Positions 37,196 through 37,390 of a stretch of DNA of 37,390 bases are shown piece by piece. Source of the stretch: a virus. The position numbers were made by a program, and so were the translations under genes. Below the pieces are notes generated by a model that did no database searches, was not told where the DNA came from, and saw nothing but the letters and a program-made list of their open reading frames with translations. The stretch spans positions 1-37,390 of the IMG/VR virus record IMGVR_UViG_3300027759_000208. One strand, 5' to 3'. Each line of letters opens with the position of its first letter. The first letter of the stretch is position 1.

Positions 37196-37390
37196 TAACG
37201 CCTACCTTTGTTTTGTTTTGCCCGTTCAGCACGAGTTCGTCTATCTAATACTTGTGAAATATCTTCATTAAAAGGAGTGTCTCCAATATCGTCAAGTTGT
37301 TGTTTAGCAACTTTTTCACGATTTTTTCGTAGACGTGCGTTCAACTCCTCAGTTGTTTCACCCCTAGCGTTACGAATAGGTTCACTAGGT
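37195..37390 (-). CDS. C-terminal part of the circle-crossing Lys/Ala-rich protein
   Basis: In this copy the frame that begins at 1347 reads on past PFNE as DISQVLDRRTRAERAKQNKGRR and ends in a stop at 37195-37197, which overlaps the next ATG as TAATG. This is the natural end of the protein. The other copy ends early because of a missing T. The residues shared by the two copies run through the overlap. Confidence 0.85.
   Translation of the reverse strand, partial: PSEPIRNARGETTEELNARLRKNREKVAKQQLDDIGDTPFNEDISQVLDRRTRAERAKQNKGRR
37242..37390. repeat. Right copy of terminal overlap
   Basis: The 149 bases match 1-148 with one extra T (near 37264-37265). Reading frame continuity and the TAATG junction with the next gene show this is the correct version. 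Confidence 0.93.

Overview
The window is one essentially complete genome of a small tailed phage, probably a podovirus. The structural genes are a portal, a scaffold, a major capsid protein, a head-tail adaptor, a tail nozzle and a 1.7-kilo-residue internal virion protein. No tape measure, major tail tube or tail sheath gene was recognised. The last 149 bases repeat the first 148 with a single-base difference, so the molecule is circular or circularly closed, with a unit of about 37,241 bp. No integrase, repressor, DNA polymerase, RNA polymerase or tRNA gene was seen. A low-GC actinobacterial host, for example a freshwater or marine lineage, is my inference. It rests on a DUF2746-like membrane protein, a proteasome-like hydrolase and several small actinophage-type proteins; it was not tested.

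There are two opposed transcription units. From the divergent region at 12.2-12.5 kb the minus strand carries, in order, the small terminase, three small proteins, a glycine-rich fibre-like protein with a partner, a lysis cassette (holin, M15 peptidase, transglycosylase), the large terminase, portal, scaffold, capsid and a decoration-like protein. It then carries Lys/Ala-rich virion proteins, crosses the circle junction, and ends with adaptor, nozzle and internal virion proteins at 25.98 kb. Many neighbours are coupled by TAATG overlaps.

The plus strand (12.49-25.99 kb) is the presumed early/replication arm. It opens with three small genes (a proline-rich basic protein, a cysteine-rich protein and a DUF6321-like protein). 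A non-coding stretch of about 450 bp follows, then a run of tiny genes, a MoxR/CobS-like AAA ATPase with a probable partner, and a DUF3846 protein. The replication and recombination block comes last: RecB/Cas4-like nuclease, degenerate ssDNA-binding-type protein, DnaB-like helicase, archaeo-eukaryotic-type primase, HslV/proteasome-like hydrolase, RusA resolvase, PD-(D/E)XK nuclease, sigma-like HTH protein and a DUF1599/Nmad1-like protein.

The least ordinary part is non-coding DNA at 13.4-17.3 kb. Five copies of GTGTGTGT-N4-GTGTGAC-N(1-2)-AAAG occur, four of them just ahead of genes. Five leader hairpins have unrelated stems that still pair but keep a nearly fixed loop, AATTC(C/G) or AATCCC. 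Two compact elements resemble the acceptor/T-arm half of a tRNA, and one of them lies in a 245-base leader dense in potential stems. Together they look like a family of RNA-level and promoter-level control elements unique to this arm.
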